Positions 48,379-58,874 of a stretch of 64,000 nt of DNA are shown piece after piece. The notes under the pieces are model-generated. The model was given only the letters and a program-made list of their open reading frames with translations, was not told the DNA's origin and ran no database searches. Source of the stretch: Larus michahellis. Lineage: Eukaryota; Chordata; Aves; Charadriiformes; Laridae. The translations under genes and the position numbers were made by a program. Location: positions 56,240,739 to 56,304,738 of the forward strand of contig NC_133903.1 in the NCBI RefSeq assembly GCF_964199755.1, read 5' to 3'. Numbering within the stretch: position 1 is the first letter of the stretch; each line of letters begins with the position of its first letter.

Positions 48379-48826
48379 CATAGAATCACAGCATGGTTTG
48401 GGTTGGCAGGGACCTTAAAGGCCACCCAGTGGCACCCCCTGCCCTGGGCAGGGACACCTCCCACCAGCCCAGGTTGCTCCAAGCCCCGGCCAACCTGGCC
48501 TTGAACCCCTCCAGGGATGGGGCAGCCACAGCTTCTCTGGGCAACCTGGGCCAGGGGCTCACCCCCCTCACAGCCAACAATTTCTGCCTCACATCTCATC
48601 TCAATCTCCCCTCTTGCAGTGTAAAACCCTTCCCCCTCGTCCCATGGCTCCCCTCCCTGCTCCAGAGTCCCTCCCCAGCTTTCCTGGAGCCCCTTTAGGG
48701 CCTGGCAGGGGCTGGAAGGTCTCCGCGGAGCCTTCTCTTCTCCAGGCTGAACCCCCCCAGCTCTCTCAGCCTGTCCTCCCAGCAGAGGGGCTCCAGCCCT
48801 CCCAGCACCTCCGGGGCCTCCTCTGG
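48379..48826 (-). mobile_element. CR1 LINE 3' portion (group A), about 450 bases
   Basis: CATAGAATCACAGCATGG, GGGACCTTAAAGGCCACCC, ACAGCCAACAATTTCTGCC, TGCAGTGTAAAACCCTTCCC, and ending GGGGCCTCCTCTGG. Nearly identical by eye to the 23.6 kb and 17.5 kb copies over their shared part. A long minus-strand open frame across it is a repeat artefact. Confidence 0.96.
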
Positions 48827-50020
48827 ACCCACAAGTTGTATAAACTGAAGCCCAGGAGCAAGCACTCAGCCCCTGTGGGCCCTGTCCCGCAGGAGTTAAT
48901 GCCACGCGGATGCTGCCTTTGGAAAACCAAAGGATTTTTGGAGCACGGCAGGGAGCCCCCCGCTGGGACTTCCATCCTTTCTTCTGCCCATCTCCACCTG
49001 CTCTGGGCCGTGAGGCGTGATGGATAATGGGTAAGATTGGAGAATACACCTCTGCATCCGCGCGGATGAGCACCATCCAAAGGCGGCGGTTCCCCATGTG
49101 GTGAAGAACAGATGGGCAGCGAGCCCTTGGGGCAGGCTCAGCCCCGCTGAGCACTTGGTGGTTGGCGGGCAGCCCCCGTGCACCTCCCCACGCGTGCTCA
49201 CCGCGTCCAGCACTGAAAAACCACAGCAGCATTTTCAGCTGGGAAGAGCCCGTTGGATCACCAAGAACACAGAAAACCTGAACGTGACCAAAACCGTGTA
49301 TTCCTGCAGCCCCCGAAGGAGGGACGCGCAGGAGCTGGGCCAGCGTGGGGCAGGACCGCTCCACGGCGAGCCCTTGGCGACGCGCTGCTCGCTGATGAAT
49401 GGATTTCCACATATTTATTATAATCGGCTGGCAGAAAAGTAAATAGATGTGCTAACATGAAAAATCAAGTTTCATTTTAATGAAATGTTTATTCACAGCA
49501 AGTTTAATATTAATGTTAAATTGATCTGTGGAATTTTTCCCCATCAAAAATTAATGCGATACAGTCTTTACTTCTCTGCACTGAAAGCATCTTCCAATTA
49601 ATTGGCAGATAACGCACTGTAAATCCAACACCACCACTCAGACAGTCCCGGGCCATTATTTTTTTTAATTGCACAACCTCCCAATGAATAATTAATACTG
49701 ATTTATGGATGTATTTCAACTGTTACTAGTGTATCAGCATTGCAGAGCAGGTAACAATTTTTTATTTATAGTTGGGAAACACTGAAAGTTAAGAGTGAAT
49801 ATCTACGTATCAGCGGGGTCCGGCCCACATCGTGCATGCATTAAAAAGCTGACCTAACGCCTGCACGGCGAGACGCAGGTGCCACGTTGTGTTTGGAGAA
49901 AGGAGCCACGAATTTTACCAGAGATCCGAACGCTCTGCACGACTTGGTGTAATCTGGAAGCAAAGGCGCCGCCTTCTCTCTCCTGTCTCGCGAGTGCAGG
50001 GGCCGGCGGCCAGCGGAGCA
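48827..50020. other. Unique non-coding sequence with AT-rich candidate conserved island
   Basis: 49440-49790 is AT-rich, unique and contains many homeodomain-like words (CAATTAATTGGC, GAATAATTAATACTG). See findings. No supported gene. Confidence 0.5.
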
Positions 50021-50119
50021 CAGAGCCACAGGATGGTTTGGGTTGGAAGGGGTCTTAAAGACCACCTTGTTCCAACCCCTGCCCTGGGCAGGGGCACCTC
50101 CCACGAGGCCAGGATGGCC
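50021..50119 (-). mobile_element. CR1 LINE 3' end (group A), last CR1 in the window
   Basis: CAGAGCCACAGGATGGTTTG, GGTTGGAAGGGGTCTTAAAG, TTCCAACCCCTGCCCTGGGC and CACCTCCCACGAGGCCAGG. The tail is degenerate. Confidence 0.9.
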
Positions 50120-50940
50120 TTGCCATGCGTGGCAACGACTAATGTGGGGTTTAGAAACAACTTACCCTGCAACTGAAGAAAAAAAAAGGAGCTCTTTCCA
50201 TGGCAACTAAGGCCCCGCCAGCTCCGTGTGTCCTCTGCCCCACGGCAGGTCCCACCACGAGCCGCATTCCCCCCACAGAACAGGTCCACGCTTCGCTTCT
50301 TGGCACAAGGCAGAAACGTGCCGGGGTTTATAACATTAATATTGATTAAAGAATTTTATGACTAAGTGTGAGGAGGAAGAAAAACCCCGTTCAGCGCTCC
50401 GAATAATTTCGAGTGCTTATTTTTAGGCCAGCATGAGACAACTGATTTACAGCGAGCCGTTAACATCGCGACGCAGCCCAGCGGCAGGTACTTCGTCCTA
50501 TTCCCGGCCCTTAATGGCTTCGGGTCACAAAGCAGCCCCGGTGCCCATCATCACCGACGGGTCCCTGGACCACAGTCCCTGGGGCCTCATCCTTCCTTCA
50601 TTATAGGAAGAAAGAACAAGAGCTCATCTGCTTTCCACTGCTCCTTTCTCCTGGCTTTCTGCTTCATCAGCATCCTTTTGAATTCGCAATGAAACCAGAT
50701 AGGCTGTCAAGTAAAACCAGTGAATACAATTTAACGTGAAAAACCTCTCCAAAACCTTCTTTATACATGTTTGCTCGCTAGTCCATGGCTTTTCTTTAAA
50801 TGTTGACACACAAAGAAAACCGGTGCAAATTAATAAACCCTTCGCATGTGCAACTCCGAGAACGTGAAACATCCCAGCCCCCAAAATAAGTACCTTGGGA
50901 AGCTGTAAGAAACTGAAAATAGGACTTAGAGTGAAATTTT

Positions 50941-50974
50941 AAAAATAATAGTAATTAATAATAATAATAGTAGT
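50941..50974. repeat. AAT-rich microsatellite
   Basis: AAAAATAATAGTAATTAATA followed by ATAATAATAGTAGTC; imperfect (AAT)n on the plus strand. Confidence 0.8.
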
Positions 50975-52862
50975 CTAAGTGAGAAGAGCAGCCTAGTGAC
51001 GGCAGGCAGAGCCTGCGAGGTAGAGCCGAATGCCGGGGCAGGCAAGCAGGAGGACATCCCAGCTGGTCCCCACTGGTGGAGAGACGGTGGGATATGGAAT
51101 CGGAGGTCCCTGCTCGGAGCGGACCCCCAGAGCCAAGGGCAGGGGGGCATTTTTATCCCTGTTTGTGTGTGCGTCGTGCCCTTTCCACCGCCGACCTTCC
51201 CATGCACCTCACCCATGGGCTGTTGAAGGAAATTAGCCTTGCAATTAATTCTGCGGGGTTTGGAGCCAAGCCCGAGCACTTGGCCTCTCCAAGCGCCGAG
51301 TGCCTTCCGGAATGGGAGGAAACCCGTGCGGTCGCATGCCTTTAACGGGTCCTGTAAAGGGAAAAGTCAGGAGCTCGTGCCTTTCTCCTGTTGTTATGAT
51401 ATTTATTACGAAGGACGTCTGGGATTTTTTTCTGCTTGCTCTCTGCTCGTTTCAGGGAACGACGTTTCTCCTGCAGGAGAGCCCCTTCTGCGGCGCGGGC
51501 AGGCGAATGATTCAGTGGCGTGGAGGTTTTCCAGCCCGACTTTTCTCCCTCAGTTGTCAGGGAGGATGGTCTGAGCTGAATTTTAACAAACCTGCTTTCC
51601 TGCCAGCTCCTTCAGCAGCAGTGGCAAAAAATAAGCGGAGGGTTTGAACCAGCCTGAGCGCACATCACACCCCGCTGCACGCAGCTGCGTCTCCTGAAGG
51701 ATCTACTGCCAACGTCATGGACCTCCTGGTCTTCACCTATTGACAGAGATCATCTGCAGGTCAAACAGAGCGGACAAGTCCGCCTCTCTCGGTGTAAAAA
51801 AAGAGGTTAAAAAGGCGTATTTTGCCCTTTCGTGCATTTGGAAGCGCACCCTCCCCCCCTCCAAACCAAACGTGTCCTGGATCCCTTTGCCTTGGGGTTT
51901 TTTTGTTCTTTGGGAACCTTGAAGGGCTGCCTCTGCTCCAGGAAGGCGGTGGCTGTCATCCAGCAGCCTCAGAGGGAACCAGGTAAGATTTAAAGACAAA
52001 AAAGCCAAAAGGAGGGGTTCAAATGCGATTAGATGTCAGCCCCCGCGGCTTCCAGAGGTGGCAGCGTGGTAGGGAGCAAGTTTTGAAGGACACTGTCATC
52101 TCTCCAGCTGCGGGGTTCCTAAGGAATACGTTTGCTGCATCTCGCATCTGAGCTCATGTCTCTCATTTCTCAGCAGTGCCCAGGTAAAGAGCTGGTTTTC
52201 GAGGCAGAACCCACACTTCTTGTGAATAACTAGACTTCGCTCCACAGGACACGAATTCTACACCCAGAGCTTTCTGCATCGCGAGCACAAGGGTTTCCCA
52301 GCTGGTAGGTCTCGGGGGAGACTGCACCAAGCTAGCTCGTCAAAGTAACAAATTGAGGTCCTGTTGGGGCCACTTAGTGCTTTTAACGCTTGCAGCCAAA
52401 TTTAGGTAGAGGTGAAGAAAATATTCCTTTCCTTGCAGGGAATTTTTTTGCAATGATAATCATCTGAGAGTGGTGACCCCCAGGGCTGGGGGGAGCTGCC
52501 TGCCCCATCCTGTTCCCCTTTGCAGGGCTGGGGTGGCAGCTCCAAAAGCCCTTTCATTAGGATGTAAAGGTTTGTTTGACTTAGCAGGGACTCATCTGAT
52601 CAAAGAGCTTTTCTGTGTCCCCCGGAAGGCCAAAGTTCTGTCTCTTCAGGGCAAGGGCCCGTGCGCCACCGGGTGCTGCTCAGAACCGACCCCTTTGCAG
52701 AGGTCACCTGGGCTCGGCTGAGTTTAGGAGCGATAAAGGTCCAGGACATCTCGTGGTGAAGGATGCTGCCCAGAAATCATAAACCGTCTCCCTCGAGAGT
52801 TTCTGTATAGACCTTAGTTATCAACTCCTGTGTGCCCTCAGGCAGCGCGGCTGCACGACATC

Positions 52863-52942
52863 TCCACAGCTGCTTCTCTCCTTTGCTTTCCCTCCGCTTT
52901 CCCTCTCCCCTCCGCTGGCTTTTTCCTTCTCTCTCCCCATCT
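52863..52942. repeat. Polypyrimidine tract
   Basis: About 80 bases nearly all C and T on the plus strand, including CTTTGCTTTCCCTCCGCTTT and TCCTTCTCTCTCCCCATC. Low complexity. Confidence 0.7.
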
Positions 52943-53379
52943 TCATGCCAACACTTCTGCTGCTGGACCCCATTAGAGTGCCAAACGCGCGTCAAGCAGC
53001 CCGTCCCGGCGGTTCAGGCTCAGCTAGGAGACGCTGGTGGGTGCTACGTTTTCAGCCTTGGTTCGTGTCTGTCCGTCCGCTTTCCTCTCTGCCCATCCTT
53101 CTCGTTCCCTCAGGGACCCTCCCTTGGCCAGAGCCGAGGGACCAAGGGACATTGCCTCTCTGCCAGCCGAACGCTGGGGGGGTTGTAGGATCCCAAGTGC
53201 TGGTGAAGGCGGCTACGGGCAGTGGGTGCGATGGGCGCACAGCCGGGGGATTTGTCCTTCTTGTGTCCATCCCTGTCCATCCCGATGTGTCTGTGCGTCC
53301 ATCCCATCACGCAGGGCTACAGCCTGTTCCCACCTGAGGTTTCCCTGAGACGGTGACGAGCTGCTTGAAGCAGGGAAGA

Positions 53380-53700
53380 GCAGGGAGGACCGGGGCGGTA
53401 TGGAAGCACAGCCCAGCCAGCATCTACACCCGCCGCGTTCCCATGGCTACCGCCTTCCCCACAGCAACCGGGGCAGCGCATCCCAGTCTGCGGTGTGGAG
53501 CTGCCCCAGCCCCGCCGCAGGGCCGGGGTCCCCCCCGCGCCCCCCACCCCGCCAGGACACGGCGGCACTTGCCCCGGGACGTGCCTCCCCGCATCCCTGT
53601 GGGGTGCCCCGATGCGAGCCCAAAAGACGGGCACCCCTGCGTGGGGCACTGGTGGGGGTGCAGCCCCTGCTGTGGGGCAGCAGAGGGGCAAAACCCGCTA
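53380..53700. other. CpG-rich patch
   Basis: Dense in CG dinucleotides (CCGCCGCGTTCC, CCCCGCCGCAGGGCCGGGG, CCCGCCAGGACACGGCGGC). It may meet CpG-island criteria, but no promoter element or exon is identified beside it. The open frames here are proline/arginine-rich in several frames, which is expected of such base composition. Confidence 0.5.
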
Positions 53701-54169
53701 TGATCCGCTCGTGGTTACATCCATAGGGCAAAAGTGACCCCAGAGGAGCGGGAATGCGTCACCACTGTCACGAAGGCAAAGCACACACAGGAATGCGTTA
53801 AAGCTGTCAATAAATGGCTAAATGCAGTAAAGTAAGAGAGCATTTTCCTTTGCTCTCCACTTTTGGTGTTGTTTAAATCAAGCATGAGCTCGATGTCTAC
53901 TTGATTTTACCTTTATAACTGTAATTAAGGGAGACCAGAGACCTCTGGAGTGTTGTCGTCTGCTTATTTTTGTATGCTGGCTTATGTTAAAATCTGTCAT
54001 GCATTCCCGGCGGAGGGCAGGAGACACGGCGCCAGGCTTTCACAGCCCTCATTGAAACCTTTTGTGCACCACAATCATTTCCAGGCAGCTTTTCAAGCCG
54101 CTGTCTCTCCTGGGCAGCCGGAGGAGTTTGTTGGTCGTGGGGGCTCCTCGCAAACCTTGTTCCCAGCCA

Positions 54170-54480
54170 CCTCCACTCCCTGAAAGCGGGGCTGTCCACC
54201 GAAACGGGGGGATGACGGCTGCCACCGCCGGACCCTGCGCTGGGGGAGCTGCTGCCTGAAGGATGCTCTTAACATCGAGGAGCTGCTGTTAAGAGAGAAG
54301 GTGGACGGGGCTTCTCCTTGGGAGGGAAGAGACGCTCTTTCTGCCCGCGGTAAGCCAGACGCCGGGGATGGGTGCCTTGAAGGGTGCAGGAGTTTTGGGG
54401 AGCCCTGGTGTTGCTGTGGGTCTTGCCGGGGCGTGCGAGGGGACGGAGGTGCGATCGGGGGGCACCAGCGCCGGGGGAAG
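54170..54480. other. CpG-rich patch
   Basis: CCACCGCCGGACCCTGCG, GACGGAGGTGCGATCGGGG and CACCAGCGCCGGGGG lie within 300 bases. GC-rich, with no recognised promoter or exon. Confidence 0.45.
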
Positions 54481-57400
54481 GGGCGCGGGAGCAGCTCCTA
54501 GCCCTGGTTTGGTACCGCAGGTACAGGAGTGGGGTGGTAGGGGACGTAGGTTTCTGTCCCCCTAAAATTGTCCAAAAGGAGCCAGCAAATCATGAGCGGT
54601 GCTGGCAGATCCGCAAACGCTGTGCGGTGATGGGACCAGCCCTCGCGCGTGGGGTGTAAGAGGCAGAAACCGATGTGGGGCCTCTGCTGCGTGAGTTTTT
54701 GGGTCTGGGTTTTGGGGGTGTCTTGTTTTGTTGGGGAATTTCGATTTTCACATGATGTGAGGCCGTTGGGAGCCTCCCAGGAAGGCTGGGAATGGCACGG
54801 CAGTGCCGCTGCACGCCGAGCTGCGGGGGTGGGCAGAGGCGTTGCTCCGCTCCCCCTGAAATTGGGCTTGGCTTTACTTTTCAATTAAAGACTTAGAGCT
54901 CGCGAAGGCATCCGGCTCCCCAGAGGCCCTAATGCAAAGCCAGGAACAAACAGATCGAGGTCCCCGATATGTCCAAGCGGAGCATTTTCAAGATCTTCCT
55001 TACTTGATCAGAAATATAAGAAGTTGGTAGGAGCCCAGCTTGAAGGGAAAAAAAAAAAAGATTACGCAAGGTGCTTCGGGAAACTCCTGCTGCTGGTAAG
55101 TGAGAGAAGCAGCTTCTGAGCATCCTCAGTGGAGAGCGGAGCGTAACTGGTCGTGTGTGCATGGACGTGCCTTCAGGCTGTTTCAGCGTGAAACAAGGCT
55201 CCAGCCTTGCTTTCCTGGTACTCTGGCAGCACTTTGCGTTTCTTAATGACTCGCATGGTCTCACGCCCCGTGTGCTGTGCAAGGGGAAGCAGAAGCCCAA
55301 CTCCTCACCCAGACTCCGGCTGCCCGAAGTCCGGGAGGCGTCCAACATCCTGGGAAGCGCGGTGCTTGCCTGGCTCTACTGCTGGAACCTCAGTGCCCTC
55401 ATTCACCGCCTTCACGGCTGTTATTTCACCGCTGGTCGTACGCTGCTGACGACGGGGTTATTCTGCAATATTAAATATTCAAATACCATAAATACAGACC
55501 GGTACGATCCAGCACGATTTTATTGCTGTTATTCTACATAGGTTATATTTTCCATTTTATTTTTCACATTCTAACCTTAATACTTTTGCCCTGCAACAGA
55601 GCACGCAGTTTTCCATTTCAGAGTCAACCTCACGTTACCTGTACACACAGGGCACAGAGGGGTGATGCCAATGCGCAGCGGCGTTGTATGAACCAGGGAT
55701 GACTCCACTTGAGCCCAGGAATTCCCGCACAGCTGGTGGGAGAGGGACCGAGACCATGGTGCTTCAGCAAGAAGCAAAACATATTTGCAGCTGTTAATGG
55801 GCGGTGCTTTTCTCAGTCTGGCTTTCTAGGCTCCGGTTTCTGCCCCGGTTGCTGGGAGCTCCAGCCCCTATAGCGGTCCTCCTCCCCGAGGGAGTCTCAT
55901 CTGCTCTCTCGACACCAATGTTTGCCTTCGCGGGAGCTTGACTTAGCAAAGGTGTTTCACGTCTGAGCATCAGAAGACGCGCGGTTTATTCACTGCCACT
56001 GCAAAGATTGTGGTAAACACGAAAATACCTTTGCCAGGCCACCAGAAGCTGTTCCCTGGGGAAAGAAAGGGGAGGAGATGAGGATCCTGCCGGCTCCTGG
56101 GTGCTCCCTGGGGCGGTGGGGTTGGGACCGTGTCTGCTCCGAAACCCGGTATGGGTTTTTCCCTCCAAGTATTTACATAAAGCAAAAGCAGCCGTAAGTT
56201 GGAAATAGTTGAGCATTTGGTCCTTATGCTCCATGAGCCATCAGGCCCAGTGCTGGCACGGGCACCTGCAGACCCGGGGATCCCCCGGTCTCCCAGCCCC
56301 ATGAGCACACACCACCCACAGCAGCTCCCCGACCGCCGGCGTGCCCCAATTTCCACCCAGCACGCTCCGGTGAGCACCGCGCTCGGAGCCTGGCTGCTTC
56401 TCTGGGTTTACCTTACGCTTTATTATAACAATAACGTCCCTAGTAATTACCAAAGGATTGAAGTAGTAGCTTAAGTTTCACTTTCCAGGCACTGGAAGCA
56501 ACATTATAAGGAAAAAGTAAGACTTAATAGAGCAAAATACCTTGCTACTTGCTCCCATCTAGCTCAGTCAAAGTTATCACAGCCTCAGATGAGAAGGTAA
56601 TTGCCTTGTTCCCGCAGCACAGTCCTGCTGTGGCTGTTCTGGAGGCTCTTTGTCCCGCAGATGTGTGGGGATGCTGCTTTGATGGGATGAAAATGCAGGA
56701 TCAGTGGTGTCCTATTCATAGGTTCATTCTGGGAGATATAACCTAGTTCTAACCCAAACCGTCCTGCTCACTCTGATTGCGCGTAAGACCTCGAAAAGTC
56801 CTAAGAGTAGGATCCGGGATTGCATGCACACACACGCATCAAGTGGGCATGATCTCTCTCTCCATGGGCTTGTGATCAAACGAAGTGGCAGGTCCAGGAG
56901 CAATACATTTTGCTTAGACAATTTTGTGAGTGTTTCACGTTCCTACTGCCTGTGCCAGCCCCGAGCACTGCCCGTGCTGCCGTGGACAGCTGTGAGCATC
57001 TCCTCCGGGTACACTCATGGCATGGCCACCATAGATCTCCAGAACTTCACTGAGGAGAACCCTTGCTTGGAGGGGATTCTCAGACTCACCTGTTCACTGT
57101 GAAGCTACAGGTGTATCTTTTGGAGGGTCTGATCGCCTTCTCCTGCTGTGAGATTTAATGTGTCCCAGCTGCTGCCCCAGCCTTGCTGAAGCTACGCAGG
57201 GGAGGGCAAAGAGCTGGGAGCGGGGAAGAGTTACCAGGGCTCTTTCAAAGATGCTCGCTGTGGACGTGAAACTGGGTGACAAAAACTGAGGTGCTAGAAT
57301 TACTCCCTGACTTGTGAGCTGGTTATATTATTTTGCTCAGCGGTAGGATTTTAGGCTACCCCTTGTTCGAAGGCTCAGATTTACAACAGGGGAAGATCCT

Positions 57401-58377
57401 GGGCTGTCCTCGTATGGGCCAGGAAGGAGAGAGACCACCTTGATTGCTTGGGAACGAAGAATAAGCATTTTGTGTCTAAAATTAAGGTGGATAAACTGAA
57501 TTGGAAGATTTCCAGGAACAGTTCTGCAGCTACAGATGACAATTCTCTTGTCAAAGCTGACCAGAAACACGATCTCCAAAGCTAGTGGCATCAGGAGAGG
57601 TTCTGGAGAAGTGCCTCTCCAAACAGCTCTTGACCATTTCCCCTCCCTGAGCGGAACCTGCCAGGTACGTTGGGGTACAGTACGATTGCTATGGCAGGGG
57701 AGCACCAAAGAGCTGCCACCACTCCCACCTCCACCGAGAAGAGGACAGCGAAGGGCTGCTCAACAGGACACATTGCGCTAACAGGACTTGTGGCTTCTCA
57801 CTTGCAGATGACACAGGATCTTACATCTTCTCACATCCACCCATGGAGACATCGCTAATGTCCTCCAGGCAAGACACATGTCTGACTGCACCAGCGGTTC
57901 CCTACCGAAGAGTCATGATCTCAAGGGCCCAAAACACACCGAAAATCTCACGTCAGCTGCCTGGCCTGGGGGTACAAGCTTGTACTCGTTTTGCCTTGTG
58001 AAATGGAGCTGCCTTTGGGAAAGCCACAGAAGTGATGGCTACCTGCAGTTGTCAGCGCTGCCTGCAGTGGAGCTACCCTTCACATCTACATAACCATGAA
58101 ATTTCAGGAGCCCACCTTTGCTGTTGGTGAGGGTTATGCTCTATGCTACACCCCAGCTTTTGGAGTGGGAGGGCAGGAGAACATGGGACAAAACGAGGGG
58201 CAGGAAAGAGATGGAAAACTCCATGCCACCAAATTAAAACCTGCTGGCAGTGAGCACAAATTCTGCTGCAGGCGTAGGCCGCTATATACTTGTGACCTCC
58301 TGGCAGAAGCTTGGTCTTCAGAAATCACCTGCGTGTCCTGATGGATGGGTGTACCTGGAGCCTGGCATTTGGACGTG

Positions 58378-58421
58378 CTGTGAACCACCAGGACCTTCTC
58401 TGTGAACCACCAGGACCTTCT
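58378..58421. repeat. 22-base tandem duplication, two perfect units
   Basis: CTGTGAACCACCAGGACCTT plus CT occurs at 58378-58399 and again at 58400-58421 without a mismatch, followed by a partial ACATGAACC. Recent tandem duplication. Confidence 0.9.
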
Positions 58422-58615
58422 ACATGAACCCCGAGTCTCGTGGATGGGCACTACAGGTTAGCATGAACCAACCTTCTCAAGAGCACTGTTTTGCTTTGCT
58501 CCTGTGATGGAGGCATCACCCCAAGGGACCGGACTTGAGCCTCTCTCCTTCCCGAGGTGGGATGGAGAAAGCTTTGTCGGAGCACTGGAGGATTCAGTTC
58601 CTTGCTTACAGAAGT

Positions 58616-58874
58616 TGTAGTGCCCGAAGATGGAACTATGTAAAAAAGGATTGTATAAATGTAAAAGGAGATAAAAAATGAGGCTTCACACTTGATGTAC
58701 TCCCCGGCCACGTCCCCCCCTTCGGCGAGAATACGTGTCCCCTGTGATGGGTTGGGAACACAGAGCAGCTAATGCAAGAGATGATCTCTTCTCATATTCA
58801 ATTGCTATTTTTTCCCGAAGAAAATAAATTTTTTAAGCCAAGTTTTTCACTGTGTCTGTCCTAGAGCATCGACA
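58616..58874 (+). mobile_element. Weak candidate solo LTR
   Basis: About 260 bases that start TGTAGTGCCCGAAG and end ATCGACA. They hold a TATA-like TATAAAT at 58654-58660 and a polyadenylation signal AATAAA at 58823-58828, spaced as in a retroviral LTR (U3, R, U5). Against it: the flanking bases (GAAGT on the left, AGAAA on the right) do not form a clean target-site duplication, no polypurine tract precedes it, and I know no family match. It could equally be unique sequence. Confidence 0.25.

Larger units (their letters stand above)
50120..58615. other. 8.5 kb of unique non-coding sequence free of CR1
   Basis: Contains an AAT-rich microsatellite at 50941-50974, a pyrimidine tract at 52863-52942, CpG-rich patches at 53380-53700, 54170-54480 and 56270-56400, and a 22-base tandem duplication at 58378-58421. 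57380-58600 is lower in CpG and more even in base use than its surroundings. I could not recognise an element or gene there. Confidence 0.5.

Noticed and set aside
48378..49412. 344-residue minus-strand open frame, the longest in the window
   Set aside because: Its C-terminal half is a translation of a group A CR1 copy in a non-coding frame, and the N-terminal half is unique GC-rich sequence with no family resemblance. The same peptide pieces recur at 14.3, 17.6, 23.8 and 37.6 kb.
53353..53737. Several overlapping 80-125-residue proline/arginine-rich frames
   Set aside because: Open in most frames on both strands because stop codons are rare in CpG-rich DNA. No single frame stands out.
56732..56770. 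TTCTAACCCAAACCGTCC, resembling a CR1 3' end
   Set aside because: Only about 18 bases match, with no tail and no upstream CR1 block. Too short to separate from chance, and not counted as a CR1 copy.
57380..58600. Possible endogenous retroviral body upstream of the LTR-like segment
   Set aside because: No gag, pol or env motif, no primer-binding site or polypurine tract, and no matching left LTR.
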